IMG/VR virus record: IMGVR_UViG_3300047478_000138
Coordinates: 1 to 64,000 of that record
Reading direction: 5' to 3' (one strand)
DNA length: 64,000 nucleotides
From: a virus
Below, in pieces: positions 35,061 to 43,229 of the stretch. The translations under genes and the position numbers were made by a program. The first letter of the stretch is position 1; each line of letters starts with the position of its first letter. The notes beneath the pieces were generated by a model, which saw nothing but the letters and a program-made list of their open reading frames with translations, did no database searches and was not told the DNA's origin.

Positions 35061-35102
35061 TTACTTCTTTGGTTTAGGTGGTTTAGTTGTTTTGCAAGCC
35101 AT
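35061..35102 (-). CDS. Micro-ORF encoding the 13-residue peptide MACKTTKPPKPKK
   Basis: AGGAG lies eight bases upstream of the ATG, which itself overlaps the previous stop (TAATG). The stop codon is three bases before the MazG-like start, and its AAGAAG codons form that gene's ribosome site. The sequence resembles the micro-ORF at 8537-8593. Likely a translated coupling leader, or a tiny basic peptide. Confidence 0.45.
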   Translation of the reverse strand: MACKTTKPPKPKK

Positions 35103-35500
35103 TAGCAATCTCCTAACATTTGTTTAAGATGAGCTAACTTGAGCATGTTGTCACACGAGTATGTTGAAAGTTGTCCTTCCTGCAATAGTGTGTTGTTGAT
35201 GATTTGGTCAATTAACATGATGTTGTGGCAAGTGATACAATAGTCCTCTTCTTCAAAAATTGAGGGCTCCTCTGTAAGTGATTGCATATTATCTGCCGCA
35301 GCTTGTAATTGCTCTTCAGTAACATCTACTTCAACTAGTTCAGTAGGACTTACAATCTGGAATGTCATATTATCAGATGACTTGATAAATGAGTATTCCT
35401 CAGAGTATGCGAAGTTAATATCTGCCTCAAAGTGCATTTGCTGGCGTTTAGTAGCTTCTGGTGAAGCCGGGAATTTGGAGATGTAGATAAATTGTGACAT
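35102..35500 (-). CDS. Hypothetical protein, 132 aa
   Basis: It begins MSQFIYISKFPASPEATKRQ and is acidic, with a CITCHNIML segment (a CxxC pair) near 88-95 and a further Cys at the C-terminus. AAAGGA ribosome site. No family recognised. Within the nucleotide-metabolism cluster. Confidence 0.5.
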   Translation of the reverse strand: MSQFIYISKFPASPEATKRQQMHFEADINFAYSEEYSFIKSSDNMTFQIVSPTELVEVDVTEEQLQAAADNMQSLTEEPSIFEEEDYCITCHNIMLIDQIINNTLLQEGQLSTYSCDNMLKLAHLKQMLGDC

Positions 35501-35564
35501 AAGGTTCCTTTAAAATTTGAGATTAAATCGTCATGCATTATGCAATTGGATAAACGCGGTTTGT

Positions 35565-35903
35565 TTACTTTGTATTGGAAGCATTAGTTAAATTAAGTTG
35601 TAATCTAACAAAATAATGAATTGCTTGTGCGTTAAACATAAGAGCTGCTCCATGTTGTAATCCACTGTCAGAATCAATCAATAAAGAAAAATCTTCATCT
35701 ACTACAGATTTCTTTATTTCTGCCAGATGGCGTTCTAATGCAGATATATAACGCTCAATGTCTCCAAGTTTCCAATTTCCAGGGGCATACTTTTTTGCTC
35801 CAAAAGTCATAACCTTGGCAAGATCCTCATAGGCATATGGATCTACTAACGAATACATAGGTTTGTCATTATCAAATTTCATAAAGTTGCTATTTTGGTT
35901 CAT
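35565..35903 (-). CDS. dATP/dGTP diphosphohydrolase N-terminal domain-like protein (DUF5664)
   Basis: 112 residues from the ATG at 35903, which has AGGA six bases upstream. The family signature is clear: KPMYSLVDPYAYEDLAKVMT, FGAKKYAPGNWK, and DSGLQHGAALMFNAQAIHYF. Members occur widely in phages and are named after a dATP/dGTP diphosphohydrolase. It probably acts on the nucleotide pool with the nearby MazG-like protein and reductases. No adenylosuccinate synthase-like PurZ is visible in this window, so 2-aminoadenine DNA cannot be inferred. Confidence 0.7.
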   Translation of the reverse strand: MNQNSNFMKFDNDKPMYSLVDPYAYEDLAKVMTFGAKKYAPGNWKLGDIERYISALERHLAEIKKSVVDEDFSLLIDSDSGLQHGAALMFNAQAIHYFVRLQLNLTNASNTK

Positions 35904-36018
35904 GAAGTTTCCTATAATGAATGTACCAACGTGTTTGTAAAACTGCATTCCAAGTAGTGGCTATTGCACTGATTAGTATGAGTGGAGTTGCTATTAGATA
36001 GTAAAGTTCTGGTGTCAT
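35890..36018 (-). CDS. Small membrane protein, 42 aa
   Basis: It starts MTPELYYLIATPLILISAIA, one hydrophobic helix followed by a basic tail. The stop overlaps the next gene's 5' end. Its ribosome site is poor and the preceding stop codon lies in a hairpin (36022-36039), so translation is uncertain. Confidence 0.35.
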   Translation of the reverse strand: MTPELYYLIATPLILISAIATTWNAVLQTRWYIHYRKLHEPK

Positions 36019-36021
36019 GGT

Positions 36022-36039
36022 GCTAGGGAGTTCCCTAGC
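36022..36039 (-). other. Hairpin over the stop codon of the glycyl-radical peptide gene
   Basis: GCTAGGG - AACT - CCCTAGC, a perfect seven-base-pair stem containing the TAG stop of the preceding ORF. There is no T-run. It could protect the mRNA 3' end or attenuate translation of the next ORF. Confidence 0.35.
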
Positions 36040-36199
36040 AAGATGGACAAGATTGAGATTCGGTAAAGAACTGACGTTCCTTGTGCTCTCCCTGCTTGCC
36101 GATGTTGAAGCGTTCCACAGGTACTGTGTAACCCATAACTCTACTGTAAACAATTGGTTTAGTGCGCTCAGTTGAATGAGCTGATAAAATGCTTGACAT
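36035..36199 (-). CDS. Stand-alone glycyl-radical domain of class III ribonucleotide reductase
   Basis: 54 residues with a very strong ribosome site (AAGGAGATCTT). The core YSRVMGYTVPVERFNIGK, with Gly23 in RVMGY, matches the glycyl-radical loop that normally ends NrdD (E. coli-type RxCGY followed by a Phe-Asn-x-Gly-Lys segment). The peptide ends CPSC. The main nrdD gene directly upstream ends after its zinc-binding Cys cluster and has no RVxGY loop. I infer that the radical domain is supplied in trans as a separate subunit, in the way YfiD substitutes for the C-terminus of pyruvate formate-lyase. Confidence 0.75.
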   Translation of the reverse strand: MSSILSAHSTERTKPIVYSRVMGYTVPVERFNIGKQGEHKERQFFTESQSCPSC

Positions 36200-36250
36200 A
36201 AGATCTCCTTAAAATGGTGCAGGACTTACACTTGCGATGCCTGTTAGTAA

Positions 36251-38083
36251 TTAACAGTCGTTGCTGCAGCTTGGTTGGTACTTCTGTATGATTTCCTCGT
36301 CACATTTAGGGCAGAAATCATGCTCTCCATTAAGGTATCCATGTTTAGGGCATACAGAAAATACTGGAGTAATTGTAATGTAAGGCAACTTATAATTTGA
36401 TATAACTGACTTAACCAATGCCTTACAAGTATCTGCTGATTTTAGGCGCTCATTCATGTATAAGTGGAGAACTGTTCCGCCTGTGTATTTACACTGGAGG
36501 TTATCCTGTAGGTTAAGGGCTTCAAAGGCGTCCTTGGTGTGTCCTGCTGGGATCTGGGAAGAATTAGTGTAATAGATGTTCTCTCCGAATCCTGCTTGCA
36601 AAATGTCTGGGTAACGTTTCTTGTCCTCTTTGGCAAATCTGTAAGTTGTTCCCTCTGCAGGAGTTGCTTCAAGATTATAAAGGTTTCCAGTTGCTTCTTG
36701 AAACTCAACCATACGAGAACGGATATGTTCTAGGATTTCAATAGCAAAGGACTCACCTACTTCTGTAGTGATGTCTAGTGAATCATCGGAGAAGTTGCGT
36801 GCCATTTCGTTAAGTCCATTTACCCCAATAGTAGAAAAGTGATTACGGAAGTGTGGTAAGTAGCGTTTGGTGTATGGGTATAGTCCACGATCATACATTT
36901 CCTGTACAAATACACGTTTCTTCTCAAGAGTTGATTTAGCCATTTCCATTAGTTCATCAAGACGTTTATACAATGCTGGTAAATCTCCTTTGTAGAGATA
37001 TCCTAGGCGAGCCATATTTATAGTGACAACGCCGATAGATCCTGTCATTTCAGCAGAGCCGAATAGTCCGCCGCCACGCTTGAGTAGTTCACGGAGATCG
37101 AGTTGCAAACGGCAGCACATTGAACGGACATGTCCAGGTTTATATGCTTCGTCGTTAGGCACTAGTTTACCTTCTGCGTTACGCTTGTATTGCGAACCTA
37201 TAAAATTTTGGAAATAAGATGAGCCAACTTTTGCTGTGTTCTCAAATAAAACATCAGTGTTCGGACCATCCCAATCAAAGTCCTCTGTAATGTTTACAGT
37301 TGGAATAGGGAAAGTGAAGGGATTCCCTACTGCATCACCCTCGGTTAATACTTCGTAGAATGCACGGTCAATTATTTGCATCTCTGGATGAAAGTCTCCA
37401 TAAGTTGCATCAGTAAGTGATTCAATAGATGATCTGCGATTCTTCAATTCGGATAGAAGTTCTCTAGAGTTCATGCCAAGGAATAGGTGCTTCTGCTCAC
37501 AAGTAGGGATTTGCGGAGCTAGATCAGTTGGTACAGTCCAGTCAATTGTAACATTCGTAAATGGAGATTGTCCCCATCTAGCCGGTACATTGAGGTTATA
37601 TACAAATTGACGTATTGCCTTCTTTACTTCAACAAATGGCAGTTGATCTTTGAAGATATAGGGTGCAAGATACGTATCAAATGAGCTAAATGCTTGAGCC
37701 CCTGCCCATTCGCTTTGCAAGATACCTAAGAAATTTGCCATCTGTCCGAGTGCTTCGCGGAAGTGGCGGGGTGCGCGAGATTCAACTCTGCCACGGACAC
37801 CATTAAAGCCCTCGTCAAGTAATGCGCGAAGCGACCATCCTGCGCAGTATCCTGTAAGACAGTCGAGATCGTGGATGTGATAGTCACCCTCACGATGTGC
37901 CTCTCCCTCTGGTTTGTTATATACTACATCAAGCCAATAATTAGCTATTGGTTTGCCTGCAAGGTTATTTACAAGTCCTGCGTTTGTGTAGTCTGTGTTA
38001 GCATTGGCATTAATACGCCAGTCTGCTTTAAGTACGTACTCTTCAACTGCTGTTGTAGAGTTAATCATTGTAGTTCGTTTCAT
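36251..38083 (-). CDS. nrdD: Anaerobic (class III) ribonucleotide reductase catalytic subunit NrdD, lacking its glycyl-radical tail
   Basis: 610 residues. The N-terminal third contains EGDYHIHDLDCLTGYCAGWS and later NLNVPARWGQSPFTN, both characteristic of class III reductases. The C-terminus has the zinc cluster pattern CPKHGYLNGEHDFCPKC and ends PSCSNDC. Start at 38083 is chosen for its GGGAGG site and TAATG coupling to nrdG. It reduces NTPs to dNTPs without oxygen once the radical is installed. The usual C-terminal RVCGYL-type loop is absent from this ORF and is found in the 54-residue gene just downstream. Confidence 0.9.
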   Translation of the reverse strand: MKRTTMINSTTAVEEYVLKADWRINANANTDYTNAGLVNNLAGKPIANYWLDVVYNKPEGEAHREGDYHIHDLDCLTGYCAGWSLRALLDEGFNGVRGRVESRAPRHFREALGQMANFLGILQSEWAGAQAFSSFDTYLAPYIFKDQLPFVEVKKAIRQFVYNLNVPARWGQSPFTNVTIDWTVPTDLAPQIPTCEQKHLFLGMNSRELLSELKNRRSSIESLTDATYGDFHPEMQIIDRAFYEVLTEGDAVGNPFTFPIPTVNITEDFDWDGPNTDVLFENTAKVGSSYFQNFIGSQYKRNAEGKLVPNDEAYKPGHVRSMCCRLQLDLRELLKRGGGLFGSAEMTGSIGVVTINMARLGYLYKGDLPALYKRLDELMEMAKSTLEKKRVFVQEMYDRGLYPYTKRYLPHFRNHFSTIGVNGLNEMARNFSDDSLDITTEVGESFAIEILEHIRSRMVEFQEATGNLYNLEATPAEGTTYRFAKEDKKRYPDILQAGFGENIYYTNSSQIPAGHTKDAFEALNLQDNLQCKYTGGTVLHLYMNERLKSADTCKALVKSVISNYKLPYITITPVFSVCPKHGYLNGEHDFCPKCDEEIIQKYQPSCSNDC

Positions 38084-38553
38084 TAGTCCTCCCAAAATTT
38101 GTGTGTAATATCTGTATGTGTGAGTAAATCATACATACGCTGATTAGTTGTTCGATTTGTCAATCCACCCATACTTGATACATAAGGTCCAGTCTTGATA
38201 TAACGACATACATTAAGTATCTCTGGATGCACATCAGATAACTCAGCTCCTGTGTATAGGCATACTTGCAAATTCAGTGAGTTAACAAAAGTTGCTAGTT
38301 CAATAAATTCCTTGTGATGCTGTTCACCACCAAAAAAGACTACACAAGTTACTGTGTATGCTCCTGTGTGAGGCGATTGGTACTTATTAAGAAGCTTCAA
38401 CAATACATCAGAAGTAAGAGGATATCCAACATCAGTTTGTAAGTATGCTGAATGACATCCACTACAACGGAATGGGCAATTAGATATGCTGATTGCAAAA
38501 GATGTCTCTCCTGGGACTTCCTGAAAAGAAAGTGTGTAGCCTGTGTATTTCAT
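38083..38553 (-). CDS. nrdG: Anaerobic ribonucleotide reductase activase NrdG (radical SAM)
   Basis: 156 residues. The radical SAM cluster motif is CPFRCSGCH (Cys26, Cys30, Cys33), followed by VVFFGGEQHH, the SAM-binding GGE segment. The start at 38553 (MKYTGYTL) has AAGGA four bases upstream. It generates the glycyl radical, presumably on the separate 54-residue peptide in this phage. It is translationally coupled to nrdD by TAATG. A long stem-loop precedes it. Confidence 0.92.
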   Translation of the reverse strand: MKYTGYTLSFQEVPGETSFAISISNCPFRCSGCHSAYLQTDVGYPLTSDVLLKLLNKYQSPHTGAYTVTCVVFFGGEQHHKEFIELATFVNSLNLQVCLYTGAELSDVHPEILNVCRYIKTGPYVSSMGGLTNRTTNQRMYDLLTHTDITHKFWED

Positions 38554-38587
38554 GTGGTCCTTAGGTAACAAGTGTGGTTGGATAATA

Positions 38588-38647
38588 AAGCAAGTGAATG
38601 CTTCAAGTTGAACAAAGTCGAACCTGAATCATAGCACTCACTTGCTT
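38588..38647 (-). other. Long structured RNA leader upstream of nrdG
   Basis: In - strand RNA, outer arms 38633-38647 and 38588-38602 pair over 15 bases with one G-U. An inner hairpin of about ten pairs with one mismatch (CAGGTTCGAC / GTTCAACTTG) has loop TTT. TTTATTAT follows. It lies between the nrdB-side operon and nrdGD, 35 bases upstream of the nrdG start. It could be a terminator/attenuator or regulatory leader that separates aerobic from anaerobic reductase expression. A tRNA was considered and rejected. Confidence 0.55.
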
Positions 38648-38664
38648 AAAGTTAGCTACTGTGC

Positions 38665-38820
38665 TTAGTTAAAGTCATCAATATCTCCCTCAGCTGCTAT
38701 GGCTTGATGCTGTGCAATCCATTGAGCATCAAGTGCTTCAATTGCTGCTTGCTTGACCTCATAAGATGCTTCCGACAATTCGTAATTCCTGCGTTTAGTT
38801 AAGTAATCAGATTCGGTCAT
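38665..38820 (-). CDS. Small hypothetical protein downstream of nrdB, 51 aa
   Basis: It begins MTESDYLTKRRNYELSEASY and is helical and acidic, ending DIDDFN. Its ATG overlaps the nrdB stop (ATGA), so it is co-translated with NrdB. No family recognised. Possibly a reductase accessory or stabilising peptide. Confidence 0.5.
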   Translation of the reverse strand: MTESDYLTKRRNYELSEASYEVKQAAIEALDAQWIAQHQAIAAEGDIDDFN

Positions 38821-41009
38821 GGTAAGTTGCTCCAAAATTCAGGTGTTGTGTTAGTATCCACAATTCCAAGTAAATAGTTACCTGAAGTCTTCTCTTTCTG
38901 TGCTGTTTGCACATTAGATGGACGAGTATACTTATTAGCCCATACACAAGGATTTGGCACCTTGTCAACAATTGGAGGTTGTCCAACTGATGTCATAACA
39001 GAATGCAGATTATGTGTAACATACTGCTTAAGAACTGCGTTGTTCACGCCTAACAGGCGTGTGTCAGCATCGTAACAATAATCAATCCAATCAAAGTCTG
39101 CTTCTATAGCATCTCTATACAATTGATCAATAACTTCAGAATGCTCGTGAAAGATATAGGCCCAGTCAGGATCCTTACGTAAACGATTCAATAGAGTTAT
39201 GGTCATAGCATAATGCCCGGCTTCCGTTATATTCGAATAAGTTCGTTAAACTTATTCCGAGAGTTCTATAGTACTCTCTGCTATATGTTTCCATATAGAC
39301 TAGACTATATCATAGCCTCCACCATAATGTGGTAAGGCTCCTTCCGTTTCCAACTCACTTGAGCTGTACTCTACTTGCTTCCTATTAATATTCTTTCAAT
39401 TAATGGTGCTTTCGATAGTCGTTAAACTCGGAAATTATAAGTATTTTTCAATAAATGGTTTAAAGTAAGAGGGGCACTTTTTACTAATATTTCTGATATG
39501 GCATATTAAACTAGCATCACATCCAAATTCCTCTGCTATATCAGCGTTAGATCTTGTCGTTGTGTATGCTACTTTAGTGATTGTAGCAGCAATATCAATA
39601 TATTTACCTTTAAGTTTCTTACTTACTGGAGCAGAAACATTAGGAAATTTGGTATCCCATAAATGCTTCCATCTTTTTTGATGTCTAATAAGAGAAACAT
39701 ACCTAGAATGTAGTTCATACTTATGGGCTATATCTTCATTTGATGCACCATTTAGTATTAAATTAATAATATCAATAGCATCTTGGTTAGATAATTTAGC
39801 TGAAACATGGTCTTCACCTTGGATACGGTCTTGTAAACCTGTCTCAAACGCATGTAATTGGTTTTCTGCTCTAGTACACCACTCTAAGTTAGAGAAGTGA
39901 TTATTTTGCTTATTTCCATCAATGTGGTTTATTTGAGGTTTATTATCCTTATTAGGTATAAAAGCTTGTGCAACTAGTCTATGTACTAGGAAAGGTTTAG
40001 ACTGTCCTTGTGTATAAACTAATGATACATGTACATAACCACAGTTAGTAGTCACTGTAGCCATTTTATGACCGTTTGCTTTCTTACCTTTATATGAGAA
40101 TATGTCTCCGTTTTCATTTATTGTGTACCCTGGTAATCCAGGCACTGGTTTTTCGTTCATAATGCTCCTTTGCATCTATAATTTAAGTATGGATGAATTA
40201 TAACATTATGTAACTTATAATTGCCTTAGTAATTGATTGTCTTCACCATTATGTGTTAAGAGGTCCCAATTTTAGAAAGGTTATTCGACAGATATTTCTA
40301 CCTGAAGGGACAATTTGTGTTTATCCTGTGCGATTTTGCTAATGATGTCTGCAGTTACTGAGAATAAACCATTTTCCTTAAAAGCAAAGCTTGTAAGGAA
40401 TGATGACTTGAACAGAATAGCTTCAAGAATGTTTAATGCAAATAGTGACATAACAATAGAAACTTTGTGTGCTTCTATATCATATGTTGATGTTTGCAAA
40501 ATCATGTGGGAATTGTGTTGTACAGTATCATCGAAGCAAGCTACAATTGAGCTTGCACGCTTGAGTATTGCTGGATTGACCATAATATCATCAAAGATTG
40601 CTTTAGCATCAACAGGCAAGCCCTTGAGAATGTCTGCATACGATTGGCTATGAATGTTACCTTCAAAGAATGCATGTTGATACCACCAGACTTCCAATTG
40701 TGGGTTAGTAGTTACTGGAATAAATACTTCAGCAACTGATCTAGCAGCAAGTGAGTCAAGTAAGGTCTGGAATTTCAAATTCTTCATATATAGTTGTTGG
40801 AGTTTAGGCCCACAACTAATGTAGTCCTTGCCATCCTTAGATGGTGAGAAATCTCCTGGGAACCACATCTTCCCAATAGCAGCTGCAGTTGCAGCACTAA
40901 TATGAGCTTCGATAGATAAATCAAGTCGGGATATATTACGACCATTCGGATCCAAAAATAGTGAGGACTTAGTAAAATCTACTGGATTAGGATTAAATAA
41001 ATGACTCAT
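38817..41009 (-). CDS. nrdB: Class Ia ribonucleotide reductase beta subunit NrdB, interrupted by a group I intron
   Basis: Two exons, 41009-40323 and 39224-38817, join to 364 residues in frame. Exon 1 has the diiron region FFEGNIHSQSY (one residue longer between Glu and His than E. coli FSETIHSRSY) with the radical Tyr in SQSY, and NILEAILFKSSFLTSFAF. The join restores IAQD|EAGHYAM, matching E. coli IARDEALHLTG, so Glu and His iron ligands come from exon 2. Exon 2 continues WIDYCYDADTRLLGVNNAVL to SGNYLLGIVD. Exon 1 read on without splicing stops after 13 intron-encoded residues. It overlaps nrdA by ATGA. NrdB supplies the tyrosyl radical under oxygen. Confidence 0.9.
39225..40322 (-). mobile_element. 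Group I intron in nrdB
   Basis: 1098 bases. The 5' exon ends in T (GAT) and the intron ends in G (ATAACG), as group I introns require. The 3' core is visible: R-type element AACGACTATC (about 39411-39423) and S-type element GATATAGTC (39303-39311), whose ACTAT/ATAGT segments pair as P7. It also shares TCTATATGGAAACATATAG with the helicase intron (one base different there). It encodes an HNH homing endonuclease. The insertion is in the codons for the second iron-ligand motif. Confidence 0.85.
39435..40160 (-). CDS. Intron-encoded HNH homing endonuclease (NUMOD4 + HNH)
   Basis: 241 residues from the ATG at 40160, which has AAAGGAG. N-terminal NUMOD4-like segment (VPGLPGYTINENGDIFSYKG), then the HNH core HRLVAQAFIPN and INHIDGNKQNNHFSNLEWC. 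The C-terminal part has two helix-turn-helix-like regions (NGASNEDIAHKYELHSRYVS and NADIAEEFGCDASLICHI) that may read the target. It should cut intronless nrdB alleles and drive intron homing. Confidence 0.85.
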   Translation of the reverse strand: MNEKPVPGLPGYTINENGDIFSYKGKKANGHKMATVTTNCGYVHVSLVYTQGQSKPFLVHRLVAQAFIPNKDNKPQINHIDGNKQNNHFSNLEWCTRAENQLHAFETGLQDRIQGEDHVSAKLSNQDAIDIINLILNGASNEDIAHKYELHSRYVSLIRHQKRWKHLWDTKFPNVSAPVSKKLKGKYIDIAATITKVAYTTTRSNADIAEEFGCDASLICHIRNISKKCPSYFKPFIEKYL

Positions 41010-43228
41010 ACTGAACAACCTCCGCCTTGGCATGTAGAAGTAAGTTCCTGTTCATCTGGAAGCTTAACATTCATATAATATCTCCCTTTGCAACCGTAAT
41101 ACTTCGCTAGAAATAAGTCACTAATAACTGATGTTGATAGCACTTTCCCGCCATTCAATTCAGGATTGTAGAATGTATTTGCTGATATGCCCTTGTCGAT
41201 CCACTTCTGCGTAACTGCAACGTGCTTGATGAAGTCAGCATTAATGTCCCTATCGTATGCAAAGTCATATTTATCTGCTAATCGAATACAATCAGGTGCG
41301 AATTGTTTGTAATTCACTCCAGATTTGTCCTTGATTGTCATCAAATTACGAATTGGCTCAAGACCGGTTGTCTGATTAGATGGACCGGCAGAGGTTTCTG
41401 CAGGAGGTACCATCATTAGACCGACATTATACATACCATGTCGGAGAATTTGCGTGTCTAACCATTCCCAATCACAATAAGTTGCTGATGAAACAAGTTC
41501 GTCAACATTGCGATTGTAACGATTGATAGGCAATAACTTGTCATGATAGATAAAGCCTGGAGCTGCTCCAAGTTCTTGTGCAAGTTGCATAGATGCTACA
41601 TGACAGTCAAATGAGAAATTCTCCATCCATTCGTTATGTGCTTCAAGTGCTGCTGAATTGCCGTATCTCCAACCGTGATGAGCCAACCAAAATGCATGAT
41701 TAGATAATCCAAGACCAATATCACGATAAGTAGCTACATAGGCGTTTGCTTGAGATGTAGGGTGTACTTGTCGTTGCATGATATGCGATTGTGCGCGAAC
41801 CAATAGATTAGTGACGTGTGGTAATTGGTCAATGGAAACAAGTCCCTGATTGACGTTACCAAGTACACATACACCAATATCAGGATTGTCAGGTTGCTTC
41901 GGATCAAGGGGTTGCACACTAGTCATAAACTCAATACAAATGTTTGCCATATTAATAGGACGAGGAATACAAGAGTTTGCATTCATTTCATCAATATTCA
42001 ATATGTAGTATGATGAAGTTTCCGTGGATTCAACTGCAACTAAACGATTCCAGAAGTCCTGTGCATCAATCTGTCCGCTATAAAGCTCTGCTGCTTCACA
42101 TTCCTCATAATACTTTGTAAATGAATCAACATCTGCTGAGTAAAATAACTCAAGCATGCGTGGACACTTACGAGTAGAGAATAGTGAAATAGGTCTACCA
42201 TCCTTGGCACGATCATATACAAGTTGGTTGACTTTGATACCATAAGATAAATCGTTAACACGATCCTCTACCGGCATACGAGGTGACTTAAGTGCAAAGA
42301 TAGTTTCTATCTCTGGGTCAAAGAAATTCAGATATGGAGTAGCTGATCCGCGTCTGCCGTTCTGGGAGGCTTTGCTGATGTTTGCATCAATTGATTTGAT
42401 AATAGGTAACTTACCAGAATGAGATATTCTGCCTTGCTTAACCTTATCCCCAATTGAGGCTAAATCTGCAATATCCTCACCAATGCCGGCTGATGCTACT
42501 GTATGCAATACTAAAGCCTTGTCACATTCAACCCATGAATCAATAGAGTCTCCTCTACGAAAAACTATACATGAAGCATAATCAGTTGATATTGTGCGAA
42601 GAGACTTCATTTCCGGGGTTGGAAGAGTGATATGAAATAGTGATAAAGCATTGTAAAAGTCAATAATGTACTGGGTTGGGTTAATATGATAGTCATGAAA
42701 TGTGTCAATAGCAATTGCCATAAACATAAATTGTGGGGTTTCATACTTGCAAACACCATACCCATTAACTAAAGCATCAAGTCCAGATGAGGTGAAAGTA
42801 AAATCACGTGAGTGATTAATTGCTTGCTCAAGTGCTTGTATGTCAATTCCATTATAAATTAATCTAGGTGGAGATAATTCTGGTGAATAATGTCCAGCTA
42901 GAACTCGTTCAGTTAAGAATTCAGTTAAACTAGGTGGATTGATTGACTTGAAAACATGCTTGTACAATTTCTGCAACTTGAGATTGCGTGCTACTGTATC
43001 GTAATTGGGATTACGCAAGTCTGCTAAATCATCACATGTCTTGATAAAAATATCAGTGATATAACTAGTATGGATTCCGTCAAATAAATGTAATTTTGAC
43101 TGAATCTCTATATCAGACACTGATACTCCTGATACTCCATTAACAGCCCACTCAAGACTTGCTGTTGCTTTAGATATGTCCAAAGGTTCCAGCTTCCCAG
43201 AGTGCTTAACTACATGAATAGTGGACAT
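41006..43228 (-). CDS. nrdA: Class Ia ribonucleotide reductase alpha subunit NrdA
   Basis: 740 residues from the ATG at 43228, the start that aligns with E. coli NrdA (MSTIHVVKHSGKLEPLDISK). Active-site regions are visible: YASCIVFRRGDS, NMANICIEFMTS, GVCVLGNVNQG, and the radical-transfer Tyr pair in GRYYMNVKLP. It ends CQGGGCSV, the C-terminal redox-active Cys pair. The N-terminal ATP-cone appears short or degenerate (LDISKATASLEWAVNGV). It reduces NDPs together with NrdB, which overlaps by ATGA. An HU-like gene lies directly upstream. Confidence 0.93.
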   Translation of the reverse strand: MSTIHVVKHSGKLEPLDISKATASLEWAVNGVSGVSVSDIEIQSKLHLFDGIHTSYITDIFIKTCDDLADLRNPNYDTVARNLKLQKLYKHVFKSINPPSLTEFLTERVLAGHYSPELSPPRLIYNGIDIQALEQAINHSRDFTFTSSGLDALVNGYGVCKYETPQFMFMAIAIDTFHDYHINPTQYIIDFYNALSLFHITLPTPEMKSLRTISTDYASCIVFRRGDSIDSWVECDKALVLHTVASAGIGEDIADLASIGDKVKQGRISHSGKLPIIKSIDANISKASQNGRRGSATPYLNFFDPEIETIFALKSPRMPVEDRVNDLSYGIKVNQLVYDRAKDGRPISLFSTRKCPRMLELFYSADVDSFTKYYEECEAAELYSGQIDAQDFWNRLVAVESTETSSYYILNIDEMNANSCIPRPINMANICIEFMTSVQPLDPKQPDNPDIGVCVLGNVNQGLVSIDQLPHVTNLLVRAQSHIMQRQVHPTSQANAYVATYRDIGLGLSNHAFWLAHHGWRYGNSAALEAHNEWMENFSFDCHVASMQLAQELGAAPGFIYHDKLLPINRYNRNVDELVSSATYCDWEWLDTQILRHGMYNVGLMMVPPAETSAGPSNQTTGLEPIRNLMTIKDKSGVNYKQFAPDCIRLADKYDFAYDRDINADFIKHVAVTQKWIDKGISANTFYNPELNGGKVLSTSVISDLFLAKYYGCKGRYYMNVKLPDEQELTSTCQGGGCSV

Positions 43229-43229
43229 G

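Noticed and set aside
35565-35903. Marker of a 2-aminoadenine (Z) genome
   Set aside because: The DUF5664-type protein and a MazG-like gene also occur in ordinary phages, and no PurZ-like adenylosuccinate synthase or DatZ-like HD enzyme is visible in the window.
36539-36733. + strand 64-residue ORF over nrdD
   Set aside because: No ribosome site or recognisable sequence, and it lies wholly within the conserved nrdD coding region.
38588-38647. Possible tRNA (GGTTCGA loop and a long acceptor-like stem)
   Set aside because: The outer stem is 15 base pairs, the total length is only 60 bases, and no anticodon arm or CCA-type end can be placed. It is treated as a structured leader.
38817-39206. 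Independent 129-residue gene
   Set aside because: Its sequence is the C-terminal third of NrdB, and the frame continues upstream to the intron border at 39224. It is an exon, not a separate gene.
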